DNA of 14,870 nt, taken from contig JAOJAE010000020.1 in assembly GCA_028227525.1 (NCBI GenBank), positions 1 through 14,870 of the forward strand, in the 5' to 3' direction. The translations under genes were made by a program, and so were the position numbers. Below the pieces are notes generated by a model. That model made no database searches. It worked only from the letters and a program-made list of their open reading frames with translations, and had not been told where the DNA came from. Shown piece after piece: positions 1 through 9,412 of this stretch. The DNA is from Candidatus Pelagibacter sp. (lineage in GTDB: Bacteria; Pseudomonadota; Alphaproteobacteria; Pelagibacterales; Pelagibacteraceae). The stretch's first letter is position 1. Every line of letters starts with the position of its first letter.

Positions 1-111
1 TTGAGTATCAGATATCACCATTCCATATTTAAAATTTGAATTTTTGATTATTCTAATTGCTGTGTTATTTGTGCTTTTTACTTTTTTAAATTTAAATTTT
101 TTAAATTTCAT
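1..111 (-). CDS. birA: Biotin--[acetyl-CoA-carboxylase] ligase, N-terminal fragment (cut by window edge)
   Basis: The reading frame starts at ATG 111-109 and runs open for 37 codons to the window edge. The protein begins with a lysine/phenylalanine-rich MKFKKFKFKKVKSTNNTAIR, followed by a segment ending GMVISDTQ. The V-x-STN-x-x-A pattern followed by a small-residue/hydrophobic G-x-V-I-S-x-T-Q matches the start of the catalytic domain of biotin protein ligases, which activate biotin to biotinyl-AMP and attach it to the biotin carboxyl carrier protein. There is no N-terminal DNA-binding domain, so this would be the short, non-repressor type. The start overlaps the nuoN stop by one base (TGATG), implying translational coupling to the nuo operon. 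A birA directly after nuoN is a familiar arrangement in alphaproteobacteria. The catalytic GRGRxGR loop lies outside the window, so the call rests on the first 37 residues and on context. Confidence 0.8.
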   Translation of the reverse strand, partial: MKFKKFKFKKVKSTNNTAIRIIKNSNFKYGMVISDTQ

Positions 112-1529
112 CAGATAATATTAATTCGTGATACCACTTCAATTAATTGACTTGGAAAAATGAAGTATAAAAGAATTAATATTGTAGAAAATGTAAGTGA
201 AAATTTTAACCATAGACTGTGATCGCTGTCATATTTTTCTTTTTCTTTATCAAAATAAATTATCTTAATAATTCTCAAATAATAAAAAGCAGCAATAACG
301 GTAGATAGCAATCCAACAATAGCCAAGAAATACATTGATTGTTCAATTACAGCCGTAAAAATATAAAATTTTGCAAAGAAACCAGCGAGAGGAGGTATTC
401 CAGCTAAAGAAAACAATATTATTAACAAAGACAAAGATAATAATGGATGGTTTTTCGATAATCCTGATAAATCTTCAATATTTTCATAATATTCATTATT
501 CCTTTTTAGCATAAGCAAACATGAGAATAGAGCCAAATTCATAATCACATAAATAGTTATATAAATTATAGAGCTCTGGATTCCTTCATTAGAGCCTGTG
601 GCTAATCCAGCCAAGGTATATCCAATGTGTCCAATTGAACTATAAGCAATAAGTCTTTTAATGTTAGTTTGTCCAATGGCTGCTACAGCGCCAAAAAGCA
701 TAGAAGCTATCGATAAGAAAATTATGATCATTTGCCATTGATCAATTAAATTTAAAAAAGGCACATATAAAAATCTTATAAATACAGTTAATGCCGCGAT
801 CTTTGGAACCATTGTAAAAAATAATGTAACTGAGGTTGGTGATCCTTCGTAAACGTCTGGAGCCCACATATGAAATGGAACAGCTGAAATTTTAAATGCT
901 AGACCAACCAAAATAAATACAATTCCAAATGTTAAAACATATTCGCTTGAATTAAGTTGCGATGAAATTACATCAAAATTTGTTGATCCAGAAAAACCAT
1001 AAATTAATGAACAGCCATATAAAAGCAATCCTGAAGATAAAGCACTTAGTACAAAGTATTTTAAACCTGCCTCTGATGATTTTAATTGATCTCTATTAAA
1101 CGTTGCTAGAACATAAAGTGCTAGAGATTGAAGTTCAAGACCCATATAAAAAACCATTAGATCATTTGAACTAATCATAACCATCATACCTAATACAGCA
1201 CTCAACATTAAAATAGGATATTCAATTTTAAAAATCTTAAATGTTTTAAGGTAACTAGATGATATTACTAAAACTAAAAATGCTCCCACAAGAGTAATAA
1301 TTTTCATCAAAGAAGCCATATAATCAATGACAACACTGTTACTAAATAAAGTTATGCGGTTAATGCTCGAGGTTTCATTTAATGTAATTATTGCTGTAAT
1401 TAAAAGTACTAATAATGAAATATTAAATATTAATTTAGAGCTATCTTTTTTGAATACACCCAAAACTAATAAAAACATAATTGATAAAGAGATAAAGATT
1501 TCAGGTAGTACAAAATTAAGATTTTCCAT
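111..1529 (-). CDS. nuoN: NADH-quinone oxidoreductase subunit N (antiporter-like membrane subunit)
   Basis: The 472-residue, highly hydrophobic protein is the ND2-type member of the three antiporter-like subunits of complex I and carries one proton channel in the membrane arm. Family landmarks are visible: Glu132 in the fifth-helix motif GLELQSLALYVLATF, Lys213 in FKISAVPFHMWAPDVYEGSP, and Lys243 in TMVPKIAAL. The central NIKRLIAYSSIGHIGY segment is typical of the proton_antipo_M domain. The length is normal for bacterial NuoN and the ATG start is separated by one base from the nuoM stop. No Shine-Dalgarno sequence is visible (A/T-only upstream), so coupling to nuoM is likely. It is the last nuo gene; its TGA overlaps the ATG of the birA-like gene. 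Confidence 0.98.
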   Translation of the reverse strand: MENLNFVLPEIFISLSIMFLLVLGVFKKDSSKLIFNISLLVLLITAIITLNETSSINRITLFSNSVVIDYMASLMKIITLVGAFLVLVISSSYLKTFKIFKIEYPILMLSAVLGMMVMISSNDLMVFYMGLELQSLALYVLATFNRDQLKSSEAGLKYFVLSALSSGLLLYGCSLIYGFSGSTNFDVISSQLNSSEYVLTFGIVFILVGLAFKISAVPFHMWAPDVYEGSPTSVTLFFTMVPKIAALTVFIRFLYVPFLNLIDQWQMIIIFLSIASMLFGAVAAIGQTNIKRLIAYSSIGHIGYTLAGLATGSNEGIQSSIIYITIYVIMNLALFSCLLMLKRNNEYYENIEDLSGLSKNHPLLSLSLLIILFSLAGIPPLAGFFAKFYIFTAVIEQSMYFLAIVGLLSTVIAAFYYLRIIKIIYFDKEKEKYDSDHSLWLKFSLTFSTILILLYFIFPSQLIEVVSRINII

Positions 1530-1530
1530 T

Positions 1531-3012
1531 TTATTTATTTATCAGATTGGCGTTATACATATTTATTAAATCATTTACAGAAACTTCAATTGTATTGATT
1601 AATGGCTCAGGATAAAATCCAAAGAATAAAGTTGGGATAGCTAAACACGTTAAAATAAAATATTCAGATTTGTTTAAATCAACCATTTTTGTTAAATCTG
1701 GATTAGTTAATTTTCCAAAAACTACTCTTTTATATAGCCATAACATATAAGCTGCTCCTAGAATTACTCCTAAACTTGCAATAACAGCTATTAAAAAATT
1801 ATCTTTAAAAACTCCCATTAAAATTAAAAACTCACCAATAAATCCACTTGTTCCAGGAAGTCCAAGTGCTGCTAGAGTAAATAACATAAACAAAATAGAG
1901 TATTTTGGAATAATTGTTACAATTCCCCCATATGAACTAATTAATCTTGAATGCATACGATCATACACAACACCTACGCAAAGAAATAATGCTGCTGAAA
2001 CCAAACCATGACTTATCATTTGTATTATACTTCCCTCAATACCTTGTTGCTGAATTGTAAATATTCCTAAGGTTACAAAACCCATATGAGCAACAGATGA
2101 GTATGCAATTAATTTTTTCATGTCTTCCTGCATTAAAGCAATTAAAGATGTAAATACGATCGCAATTACGCTTAAGGTATATATTAAAGGTGTAAATATT
2201 TCTGATGCAATTGGAAAAAGACCAAGTGAAAATCTTATAAAACCATAACCAGCCATCTTAAGCAATATAGCAGCAAGTAATACAGACCCTGCTGTAGGAG
2301 CTTCAACGTGAGCATCTGGTAACCAAGTATGTACTGGCCACATAGGTGTTTTTACAGCAAATGAACTAAAAAAAGCTAGCCATAAGAGGTTTTGATATTT
2401 TGCATCTATGCCAAGTTCATAAAGTTTCATTACATCTGTTGTACCTGAAATCCAATATATAGAGATAATTGCTACTAACATTAAAACTGAACCAAGCAGA
2501 GTGTACAAAAAGAATTTAAATGCAGAGTAAACTCTTTTAGGTCCACCCCAAATACCAATAATTAAAAACATAGGGATTAAACCAGCTTCAAAAAATAAAT
2601 AAAATACAACTAAATCAAGTGCACAAAAAACTCCAATCATGAAGCTTTCCATAATTAATATTGCAATTAAAAAATCTCTTAGTCTAACTTTTACAGTGTT
2701 GTTAACAGAGATAATACAAAGAGGAGTTATAAATGTAGTTAAGATTATGAATAAAATTGAAATTCCATCAACTCCTACTTTATAATTTATAAATCCATTA
2801 ATCCATTCTCTATCTTCAATAAACTGAAAGCTTGATGTCGATTGATCAAATAAAATCCATAAATAAATAGAAATTAAAAAATTTACTATAGTAGTAAATA
2901 ATGAAACATATTTTGCAGTTAAATTATTTCCATCTTTATCCTTGGTAAAAAATAAGAATAATGCACCAATTATAGGCAATAGAATTAATGATGAAAGAAT
3001 TGGAAAGTTCAT
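1531..3012 (-). CDS. nuoM: NADH-quinone oxidoreductase subunit M (antiporter-like membrane subunit)
   Basis: A 493-residue polytopic membrane protein, the ND4-type antiporter-like subunit of complex I. Glu142 sits in the conserved FYLFFEAGLIPMFLIIGIWG segment, Lys221 in FAVKTPMWPVHTWLPDAHVE, and Lys252 in LLKMAGYGFIR. These are the charged residues of the half-channels and of the central hydrophilic axis used for proton transfer. The EAPTAGSVLLAA and MKKLIAYSSVAHMGFV stretches are also diagnostic of NuoM rather than NuoL or NuoN. Length is typical of the family. It starts three bases after the nuoL stop and ends one base before the nuoN start. Confidence 0.98.
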   Translation of the reverse strand: MNFPILSSLILLPIIGALFLFFTKDKDGNNLTAKYVSLFTTIVNFLISIYLWILFDQSTSSFQFIEDREWINGFINYKVGVDGISILFIILTTFITPLCIISVNNTVKVRLRDFLIAILIMESFMIGVFCALDLVVFYLFFEAGLIPMFLIIGIWGGPKRVYSAFKFFLYTLLGSVLMLVAIISIYWISGTTDVMKLYELGIDAKYQNLLWLAFFSSFAVKTPMWPVHTWLPDAHVEAPTAGSVLLAAILLKMAGYGFIRFSLGLFPIASEIFTPLIYTLSVIAIVFTSLIALMQEDMKKLIAYSSVAHMGFVTLGIFTIQQQGIEGSIIQMISHGLVSAALFLCVGVVYDRMHSRLISSYGGIVTIIPKYSILFMLFTLAALGLPGTSGFIGEFLILMGVFKDNFLIAVIASLGVILGAAYMLWLYKRVVFGKLTNPDLTKMVDLNKSEYFILTCLAIPTLFFGFYPEPLINTIEVSVNDLINMYNANLINK

Positions 3013-3015
3013 TGC

Positions 3016-4929
3016 TTACTTGATAATTAAAAAGGTTAATAAAGCAGAAAAGCCTAAAAGCATTACAAAAGCATATTGGTAAATAAAGCCACTTTGAAAT
3101 TTGTTAGCTTTGATTGAACATTTTTTTATAAATGAAGAAATACCATCAGGTCCAAAACCATCTATCAATTTACCATCACAAAATTTCCACAAGAAAAGAC
3201 CTATTTTTTTACATGGTTTGATAAATATTACCTCATATAGTTCATCAAAATACCACTTATTGATTAAAAAATTATATAAAGGTTTGTTATTATTGGCTAT
3301 TTGATCTGGTAATTCTTTATTTTTTACGAAAAAATAATAAGCAATTGGTATAGATAATAGAACAAGACAAGGTGTTAAAAGTAAAAACCATGTTGGCGGA
3401 TGATCTGTGCTTAGAGGTTCTAAAAATTTAATTGATTGAGACCAAAAATTATTTTCATCACCATGTCCTATAAATAAATCCTTAAATAAAAATCCTGCAA
3501 AAATTGCTCCTATTGCTAAGATTACAAGTGGTATCAACATTACCAAAGGTGACTCGTGAGTCTCCTTAATATCTATTTCTTTATTATTATATTGCCCATG
3601 GAATGTTTTAAAAATTAATCTCCAAGAATATATGGAAGTTAAAAATGCAGTAAAAATTCCTATACCAGCAGCGTAATATCCAGTTGTATTACCTCTTAAA
3701 TATGCAAATTCAATAATTGCATCTTTCGAATAAAATCCTGATAAAAATGGAAAGCCTGTCAAAGCAAGTGTTCCAATAATCATTAAAGAATATGTGTAAG
3801 GTAATTTTTTCCATACACCTCCCATATGATTAATATTTTGCTCATCTTTAAAAGCGTGAATTACAGAACCAGATCCTAAAAATAATAAAGCTTTAAAAAA
3901 TGCATGTGTAAATAAGTGAAACATTGCAACATTGTAAGCACCTACACCAGCTGCAAAAAACATATATCCTAACTGGCTACAGGTTGAGTATGCAATAATT
4001 TTTTTTATATCAGTTTGAACCAAAGCAACGGTTGCAGCAAAAAAAGCTGTCGTCATACCAACAATAGTGATTAAGTTTAATATCAGTGGTGAATATTCAT
4101 AAATCGGTGAACATCTTACAACTAAAAATACTCCAGCAGTAACCATTGTAGCAGCATGAATTAATGCAGATACAGGTGTTGGTCCCTCCATTGCATCTGG
4201 CAACCAAGTATGAAGTAAAATTTGGGCTGATTTACCCATAGCACCAATAAATAATAACAAGCAAATTAAATCTATTGCTTTAATTTCAAAACCAAGAAAA
4301 GATAAATTTTTGTCCACGACAGTTGGAATCTGTTGAAACACCTCTGAATAATTTACTGTTCCAAATAGATAAAAAATTAAAAATATTCCTAATGCAAAAC
4401 CAAAATCACCTACTCTATTTACTACAAACGCTTTAATTGCAGCGGCATTTGCACTTTCTTTTTTAAACCAAAAACCAATTAAAAAGTATGAGCATAAACC
4501 AACACTTTCCCATCCAAAAAACAATTGAATGAAATTGTCTGAGGTAACCAACATTAACATTGCAAATGTGAACAATGATAGATAAGCCATAAATCTTGGC
4601 TTATGTGGGTCGTGAGACATGTAGCCAATAGAATAAATATGCACTAAAGATGAGACTGATGTAACAACGACAAGCATTACAGCTGATAGTGGGTCAATCA
4701 ACATAGACCAATTTACATCGAGAGATCCTGAATTTATCCACGTTGCTATTACAATATTTTCTTCATATTGGTTAACTATTACTTGATAAAGAACAAAAAT
4801 AGATAAAAGAGCTGAAATAGAGACTAAACCACTTGTTACATATTCAGAATTTCTATCACCAATATATTTGCCAAAAAAACCAGCTATTATTGATGCTACA
4901 AGAGGAAGAAATAAAATTGAAATTTCCAT
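3016..4929 (-). CDS. nuoL: NADH-quinone oxidoreductase subunit L (antiporter-like membrane subunit)
   Basis: The ND5-type, distal antiporter-like subunit, 637 residues from the ATG at 4929. Recognisable landmarks are Glu141 in FFGWESVGLCSYFLIGFWF, the AFVVNRVGDFGF segment, Lys233 in MGKSAQILLHTWLPDAMEGP, and His258 in SALIHAATMVTAGVFL. The C-terminal third continues past the antiporter core and would supply the long lateral helix that braces the membrane arm. I chose ATG 4929 over an in-frame TTG six bases upstream (4935) because an AAAAGG ribosome-binding site (4936-4941) lies six bases before the ATG but touches the TTG. With this start there are two bases between the nuoK stop and nuoL. 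Three bases separate it from nuoM. Confidence 0.97.
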   Translation of the reverse strand: MEISILFLPLVASIIAGFFGKYIGDRNSEYVTSGLVSISALLSIFVLYQVIVNQYEENIVIATWINSGSLDVNWSMLIDPLSAVMLVVVTSVSSLVHIYSIGYMSHDPHKPRFMAYLSLFTFAMLMLVTSDNFIQLFFGWESVGLCSYFLIGFWFKKESANAAAIKAFVVNRVGDFGFALGIFLIFYLFGTVNYSEVFQQIPTVVDKNLSFLGFEIKAIDLICLLLFIGAMGKSAQILLHTWLPDAMEGPTPVSALIHAATMVTAGVFLVVRCSPIYEYSPLILNLITIVGMTTAFFAATVALVQTDIKKIIAYSTCSQLGYMFFAAGVGAYNVAMFHLFTHAFFKALLFLGSGSVIHAFKDEQNINHMGGVWKKLPYTYSLMIIGTLALTGFPFLSGFYSKDAIIEFAYLRGNTTGYYAAGIGIFTAFLTSIYSWRLIFKTFHGQYNNKEIDIKETHESPLVMLIPLVILAIGAIFAGFLFKDLFIGHGDENNFWSQSIKFLEPLSTDHPPTWFLLLTPCLVLLSIPIAYYFFVKNKELPDQIANNNKPLYNFLINKWYFDELYEVIFIKPCKKIGLFLWKFCDGKLIDGFGPDGISSFIKKCSIKANKFQSGFIYQYAFVMLLGFSALLTFLIIK

Positions 4930-4931
4930 AA

Positions 4932-5243
4932 TCAACCTTTTAATTTATCTATTTCTTCTACCCGAATAGTCCCAGAGTTACGATAATAAACAACAATAAT
5001 TGCTAACCCAATGGCAGCTTCAGCAGCAGCGACTGTTAAAATAAATAAAGTAAAAACTTGCCCTGCAAGATCTCCAAGAAAAATAGAAAATGCAACCAAA
5101 TTTATATTAACTGCAAGCAAAATTAATTCTATGCTCATCAATATAACAATAATATTTTTTCTATTAAGAAAAATACCAATAATACCTATTGAAAAAATAA
5201 CTGCTCCTAAAGTTAAATAATGCCCCAAACCAATTTCAGTCAT
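4932..5243 (-). CDS. nuoK: NADH-quinone oxidoreductase subunit K
   Basis: A 103-residue, three-helix membrane subunit (ND4L type) that lies between NuoJ and NuoN and contributes to the chain of charged residues that links quinone reduction to proton pumping. The two conserved buried glutamates are present: Glu39 in [20 protein letters not shown] and Glu75 in [17 protein letters not shown], 36 residues apart as in other NuoK proteins. The frame is open for nine more codons upstream (to ATG 5270). The start at 5243 gives the normal NuoK length of about 100 residues and has a good AAAGGAG site nine bases upstream. The chosen start overlaps the nuoJ stop by eight bases (ATGACTGA). Confidence 0.97.
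   Translation of the reverse strand: MTEIGLGHYLTLGAVIFSIGIIGIFLNRKNIIVILMSIELILLAVNINLVAFSIFLGDLAGQVFTLFILTVAAAEAAIGLAIIVVYYRNSGTIRVEEIDKLKG
4936..4941 (-). promoter_or_regulatory. Ribosome-binding site of nuoL (decides the start)
   Basis: AAAAGG read on the minus strand, six bases upstream of ATG 4929. It lies inside the end of nuoK and directly abuts the alternative TTG at 4935, so it favours the ATG. Confidence 0.6.
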
Positions 5244-5868
5244 CAATTTTAACTCCTTTATCATTTTCAACTTCTAAAACCTCAACACCTTCTGATCTTT
5301 CTCTGGAAATTTGCTTTAGATAACTTTGAGTTTTAACTCCTGAACGTTTTCTAAATGTTAATACAATAGCTCCAATCATTGCTACCAATAAAATCATTCC
5401 ACTTAATTGAAATACATGAATGTAATCAGTGTATAATACTTGTCCTAAAGAGTGAGTATTACTTATGGTAAAATTATTTACTGAATTATTTATATCAAAT
5501 AAATCAGGTTTATATTTCCAGCCACCTATAACTATTATCAATTCAAAAAATATAATTACACTAATAATTAAACCTACCGGAATATGTCCTGAGCTTGCTT
5601 CTGATGCAAACCACTGGTTTTTTTGTTGAGCAACATTTAACATCATCACTACAAACAAAAATAATACTGCTACGGCACCAACATAAACAATTAACATTAT
5701 CATGCCTAAAAATTCAGCACCTATCATTATAAAAAGACAAGAGATACTTATAAAATCTAAGATAAGAAAAAAAACAGAATGAACAGTGTTCTTAGAAACT
5801 GTAACCATTATTGCTGAAATTACAGCTATAATTGAAAACGTGTAGAAAAAAATTGAATGCGCAATCAT
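5236..5868 (-). CDS. nuoJ: NADH-quinone oxidoreductase subunit J
   Basis: The ND6-type membrane subunit, 210 residues. It has the expected hydrophobic helices at about 5-24, 30-50, 54-77, 97-116 and 151-173. The diagnostic segment [20 protein letters not shown] (60-79) contains the conserved tyrosine and glycine of the third helix, where a pi-bulge takes part in coupling quinone chemistry to proton movement. Residues 174-210 form a charged, non-membrane tail rich in Lys, Arg, Glu and Asp ([20 protein letters not shown] and onward). Such tails vary in the family. It starts four bases after the nuoI stop and its end overlaps the start of nuoK by eight bases. Confidence 0.97.
   Translation of the reverse strand: MIAHSIFFYTFSIIAVISAIMVTVSKNTVHSVFFLILDFISISCLFIMIGAEFLGMIMLIVYVGAVAVLFLFVVMMLNVAQQKNQWFASEASSGHIPVGLIISVIIFFELIIVIGGWKYKPDLFDINNSVNNFTISNTHSLGQVLYTDYIHVFQLSGMILLVAMIGAIVLTFRKRSGVKTQSYLKQISRERSEGVEVLEVENDKGVKIDD
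5253..5259 (-). promoter_or_regulatory. Strong ribosome-binding site of nuoK (decides the start)
   Basis: AAAGGAG on the minus strand, nine bases before ATG 5243 and inside the nuoJ coding end. It is one of the few canonical Shine-Dalgarno sequences in the operon and argues against the upstream ATG at 5270. Confidence 0.75.
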
Positions 5869-5872
5869 AAAC

Positions 5873-6358
5873 TTATCTGTATGGGTTATCGGCTTTAATA
5901 CTAGCTGCTAAAACATTCTCCCATCTATCTCCATTATCTAAAAGTTTTTCTTTAGTGTAATAAAGTTCTTCTCTTGTTTCTGTGGAAAATTCAAAATTTG
6001 GACCCTGAACAATAGCATCAACTGGACATGCTTCTTCACACAAACCACAATAAATACATTTCATCATATCAATGTCATACCGAGTAGTTTTTCTACTACC
6101 ATCTTCTCTTGCAGCAGACTCTATTGTAATTGCTTGAGCAGGACATACTGCTTCACATAACTTACAAGCAATGCATCTCTCCTCACCATCAGGATATCTT
6201 CTCAAAGCATGTTCTCCTCTAAATCGAGGACTAATTTTTCCTTTTTCAAATGGATAATTGATTGTTTTTTTTGATTTAAATATCTCTTTGATCGCAATAA
6301 ATAAACCTCCAGCAAAGTCAGTCATAAATATTGTTTTAAAAAATCTTGATAATTTCAT
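5873..6358 (-). CDS. nuoI: NADH-quinone oxidoreductase subunit I (two 4Fe-4S clusters)
   Basis: The 161-residue ferredoxin-like subunit (TYKY type) that carries clusters N6a and N6b between NuoG and NuoB. Both binding motifs are complete: [12 protein letters not shown] (Cys62, 65, 68, 72) and [12 protein letters not shown] (Cys101, 104, 107, 111). The N-terminal part (about 1-35) is an amphipathic helical region that anchors the subunit to the membrane arm, followed by the conserved [17 protein letters not shown] stretch. There are two bases after nuoH and four before nuoJ. No Shine-Dalgarno is visible. Function and completeness are clear. Confidence 0.99.
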   Translation of the reverse strand: MKLSRFFKTIFMTDFAGGLFIAIKEIFKSKKTINYPFEKGKISPRFRGEHALRRYPDGEERCIACKLCEAVCPAQAITIESAAREDGSRKTTRYDIDMMKCIYCGLCEEACPVDAIVQGPNFEFSTETREELYYTKEKLLDNGDRWENVLAASIKADNPYR

Positions 6359-6360
6359 AA

Positions 6361-7359
6361 TTAATTTGTTGGTAATAGGTTGAAATAAAATAAGTAACTA
6401 GCTGTTAACACCACCCAAGTTAAAGATAAAGGTAAAAAAACTTTCCATCCAAGTCTCATTAATTGATCGTATCTATAACGTGGAACAATAGCTTTTACTA
6501 AAGCAAACAATATGAATAGAAATAATATTTTTAATATAAGCCATATTGCACCTGGTACTAATGTAAATGGATAAATGTCTATTGGAGACATCCATCCGCC
6601 TAAAAACAAAATGGCTCCCATTGCACACATTAATAATATATTGGCATACTCACCTAACCAAAACATTGCATACATCATTCCAGAATATTCAGTTTGATAA
6701 CCTGCAACTAATTCTGCTTCTGCTTCAGGTAAATCAAAAGGCGGTCTATTAGTTTCAGCTAGTGCTGAAATAAAAAAAATAACAAACATTGGAAATAATG
6801 GAATAACAAACCATAAATTTTTTTGGGCTAAAACAATGTCGTTAAGATTTAGCGATCCCACACATAACAAAACGTTAATTATTATAACGCCTATAGAAAC
6901 TTCATAAGAAACCATTTGAGCCGCAGATCTTATAGCACCAAGAAATGGATATTTTGAATTTGATGCCCATCCTCCCATAATAATTCCATAAACTCCTAAA
7001 GAAGAAACAGCAAACAAATATAAAATTCCAACATTTATATCTGCTAGAACTTGTGTTGCACTAAAAGGTATAACTGCCCAAGCAATTAAAGCTAAAGTCA
7101 TAGTTACAATTGGCGCTAAAACAAAAATTACTTTGTTTGAACTAGATGGAATAATAATTTCTTTAAATATATATTTTAAAGCATCAGCAAGTGATTGGAG
7201 CAAACCAAATGGTCCAACAACATTTGGGCCCTGTCTTTTTTGCACAAATGCCCAAACTCTTCTATCAAGCCAAACTATCATGGCAACAGAAACAAGAACT
7301 GGGACTAACAAAAATAGTATTTTGTAAACTTCTTGAAAAACTATACTAAAATACTCCAT
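6361..7359 (-). CDS. nuoH: NADH-quinone oxidoreductase subunit H (quinone-channel membrane subunit)
   Basis: A 332-residue polytopic membrane protein of the ND1 family. It forms the floor of the quinone cavity and the junction between the hydrophilic and membrane arms. Conserved signatures are [20 protein letters not shown] (33-52), [19 protein letters not shown] (139-157) and the glutamate-rich loop [20 protein letters not shown] (201-220) followed by YQTEYSGM. Those loop carboxylates belong to the path that links quinone binding to the membrane charges. It begins one base after the nuoG stop, with an AAGG site six bases before its ATG. Length matches the family. Confidence 0.98.
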   Translation of the reverse strand: MEYFSIVFQEVYKILFLLVPVLVSVAMIVWLDRRVWAFVQKRQGPNVVGPFGLLQSLADALKYIFKEIIIPSSSNKVIFVLAPIVTMTLALIAWAVIPFSATQVLADINVGILYLFAVSSLGVYGIIMGGWASNSKYPFLGAIRSAAQMVSYEVSIGVIIINVLLCVGSLNLNDIVLAQKNLWFVIPLFPMFVIFFISALAETNRPPFDLPEAEAELVAGYQTEYSGMMYAMFWLGEYANILLMCAMGAILFLGGWMSPIDIYPFTLVPGAIWLILKILFLFILFALVKAIVPRYRYDQLMRLGWKVFLPLSLTWVVLTASYLFYFNLLPTN

Positions 7360-7360
7360 A

Positions 7361-9400
7361 TTAACCTTCAGTACCTGTTGATTTTAAATTCAACTTTGAA
7401 TTATTACATTCGACCATAGTTTTTGATGATCTAGCTATTACATTTGAAAAATAATAATCTTTAACAACAATATTTAAAGTTTCACTTTTAAATTCATTTT
7501 CATCAGTTTTGGTATTTTCTTCACCCACATTAATTTGTTTTTCTTTTTCCAAATTCAGATAATTCAACATGCTACTTTCTAACTCGTCTTTATCATTAAA
7601 CAATTTTCTATTATTCATTAATTCAGCAAGCTCATTGATAATTTGCCAATCTTCTTTTGCATCACCAGGAGGATATGAGGCTTTATAGGCTTTTTGAATT
7701 TTACCTTCTAAGTTAGTAAAATAGCCATCTTGTTCCGTATATGCAGAACCTGGTAAAATAATGTCTGCTATTTCAGCACCTTTATCTCCATGGCTGCCTT
7801 GATAAATTATAAATTCATCTTTTTTATCAAAATTTAAATTATCTTGTCCCAATAAGTAGACAATATCAAATTTATGATTTTGCAAATCTTTTAATAAATT
7901 ATTGTCTTCATTTACTAAGCCAAGATCATAATTTCCAACTGTAGCTGCGTCACAGGACAAAACATTGAGCGGATTCCATTCTTCGCTCACTTTTTCATTC
8001 TTAATAAGGAATTCTTTTATTTTATTAAAAAAATACTTTGCAGAATTTATATTTAATAAAGACTCTCCTAAAACTATCATTGGTTTATTTGCACCAATAA
8101 TTTGTTTTGATATATTGTGATTTCCATCAAAAATATCTTTTAATGTTTGGGTTTGCCCATCCAAACTTTCATAAGGATAAGTTAAATCGCCCAAATCATT
8201 TAAAGAAACTATTTTAGTATTATTATTTAAGTATGATTTTCTAATTCTTGCATTCAATATTGTTGATTCAAATCTTGGATTTGTTCCAATTAAAAAAATA
8301 AAATCAGAATCTTCAATTCCATTTATTGTTGAGTTGAATAAATAGTTTTCTCTTTTGTTTATATCTGTAAATCGATTATCTGATCTAGACTCATAATTTT
8401 GTATATCCAAAGTACGATCAAAAAATTCTTTAAAAATATATCCTGTTTCCATGTTTGTAAGATCACCAACAAAGCCACACACTTTATCTTTTGTAGTATT
8501 GTCTAATTTTGATTTTATAATCTTGTAAACTTCCTCCCATGAAGCTTTCTCAAATTTTCCATTATATTTGATAAAAGGTTTATCTAATCTTTGATTTAGT
8601 AAACCATCACAAGCATATCTTGTTTTATCAGAGATCCATTCTTCATTTATATCTTCGTTAATAATAGGTAATATCCTTTTTACCTCCCAATCATATGTAT
8701 CAACTCTTATATTTGATCCAATAGCATCCATAACATCTATAGTCTCTGTCTTTTTAAGTTCCCAAGGTCTTGCTTCAAATACATATGGTTTTGATGTCAA
8801 AGCACCAACTGGACATAAATCTACTACATTAGCTGATAGTTCTGATTGCATTGATTGCTCTAAATATGTTGTGATTTGCATATCTTCACCTCTTCCAATC
8901 GCTCCAAGCTCTGGCACACCTGCTACTTCAGTTGCAAATCTTACACAACGTGTACAATGAATACATCTTGTCATTTGAGTTTTTATTAAAGGTCCCATGT
9001 TTTTTTCAGGAACTGATCTTTTGTTTTCTTTAAATCTCGATTTATCTACACCATAAAACATTGATTGATCTTGAAGATCACATTCTCCACCTTGGTCACA
9101 AACTGGACAATCTAATGGATGATTAGCAAGCAAAAACTCCATCACTCCTTTTCTAGCCTTTTCAACAAATGCTGTGTTAGTTTTAATATTCATACCTTCT
9201 GCTGCTGGCATTGCACATGAAGCAACTGGTTTAGGAGATTTTTCCATTTCAACTAAGCACATTCTGCAATTTCCAGCTATTGAAAGTTTTTCATGATAAC
9301 AAAATCTTGGAATTTCAACTCCAGCTTTTTCACATGCCTGAAGAACTGTTAAACCATCTTCGACTTCTACTTCAATATCATTTACTTTAAGTTTAAGCAT
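7361..9400 (-). CDS. nuoG: NADH-quinone oxidoreductase subunit G (large Fe-S subunit)
   Basis: The 679-residue, 75-kDa-type subunit of the NADH arm. The N-terminal ferredoxin domain holds cluster N1b (Cys34, 45, 48, 62). The [14 protein letters not shown] motif supplies His94 and Cys98, 101, 107 for N5. CIHCTRC and a later Cys supply Cys146, 149, 152, 196 for N4. The remainder is a molybdopterin-oxidoreductase-like fold that has lost its cofactor role. No CxxCxxxC motif for the extra N7 cluster is seen after N4. I chose ATG 9400 rather than an in-frame TTG at 9427. The ATG gives the usual [16 protein letters not shown] start and reproduces the 8-base ATGCTTAA overlap found at nuoE/nuoF. The last ~75 residues are polar and poorly conserved. 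Confidence 0.97.
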   Translation of the reverse strand: MLKLKVNDIEVEVEDGLTVLQACEKAGVEIPRFCYHEKLSIAGNCRMCLVEMEKSPKPVASCAMPAAEGMNIKTNTAFVEKARKGVMEFLLANHPLDCPVCDQGGECDLQDQSMFYGVDKSRFKENKRSVPEKNMGPLIKTQMTRCIHCTRCVRFATEVAGVPELGAIGRGEDMQITTYLEQSMQSELSANVVDLCPVGALTSKPYVFEARPWELKKTETIDVMDAIGSNIRVDTYDWEVKRILPIINEDINEEWISDKTRYACDGLLNQRLDKPFIKYNGKFEKASWEEVYKIIKSKLDNTTKDKVCGFVGDLTNMETGYIFKEFFDRTLDIQNYESRSDNRFTDINKRENYLFNSTINGIEDSDFIFLIGTNPRFESTILNARIRKSYLNNNTKIVSLNDLGDLTYPYESLDGQTQTLKDIFDGNHNISKQIIGANKPMIVLGESLLNINSAKYFFNKIKEFLIKNEKVSEEWNPLNVLSCDAATVGNYDLGLVNEDNNLLKDLQNHKFDIVYLLGQDNLNFDKKDEFIIYQGSHGDKGAEIADIILPGSAYTEQDGYFTNLEGKIQKAYKASYPPGDAKEDWQIINELAELMNNRKLFNDKDELESSMLNYLNLEKEKQINVGEENTKTDENEFKSETLNIVVKDYYFSNVIARSSKTMVECNNSKLNLKSTGTEG

Positions 9401-9412
9401 TTTTTTTATCCA
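9392..9412 (-). repeat. Copy 1 of a 21-base near-identical gene-junction sequence (nuoF/nuoG)
   Basis: Read on the minus strand the segment starts TGGAT, ends AAAAATGCTTAAA, and spans the nuoF stop and the nuoG ATG. It matches the nuoE/nuoF junction (10716-10736) at 19 of 21 positions. Both junctions use the same eight-base overlap and both upstream proteins end in Lys-Asn-Ala. Confidence 0.85.

Noticed and set aside
1327..1569. 80-codon open frame on the plus strand across the nuoM/nuoN junction
   Set aside because: It is antisense to nuoN and nuoM, has no recognisable motif, and consists mainly of A/T-driven Ile, Asn and Lys codons. It is a shadow of the real genes.
7361..7600. Possible C-terminal frameshift or foreign tail of NuoG, because the end is polar and unlike the rest
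   Set aside because: The frame is continuous, composition matches the neighbours, and NuoG C-termini are known to be variable. The stop sits one base before nuoH.
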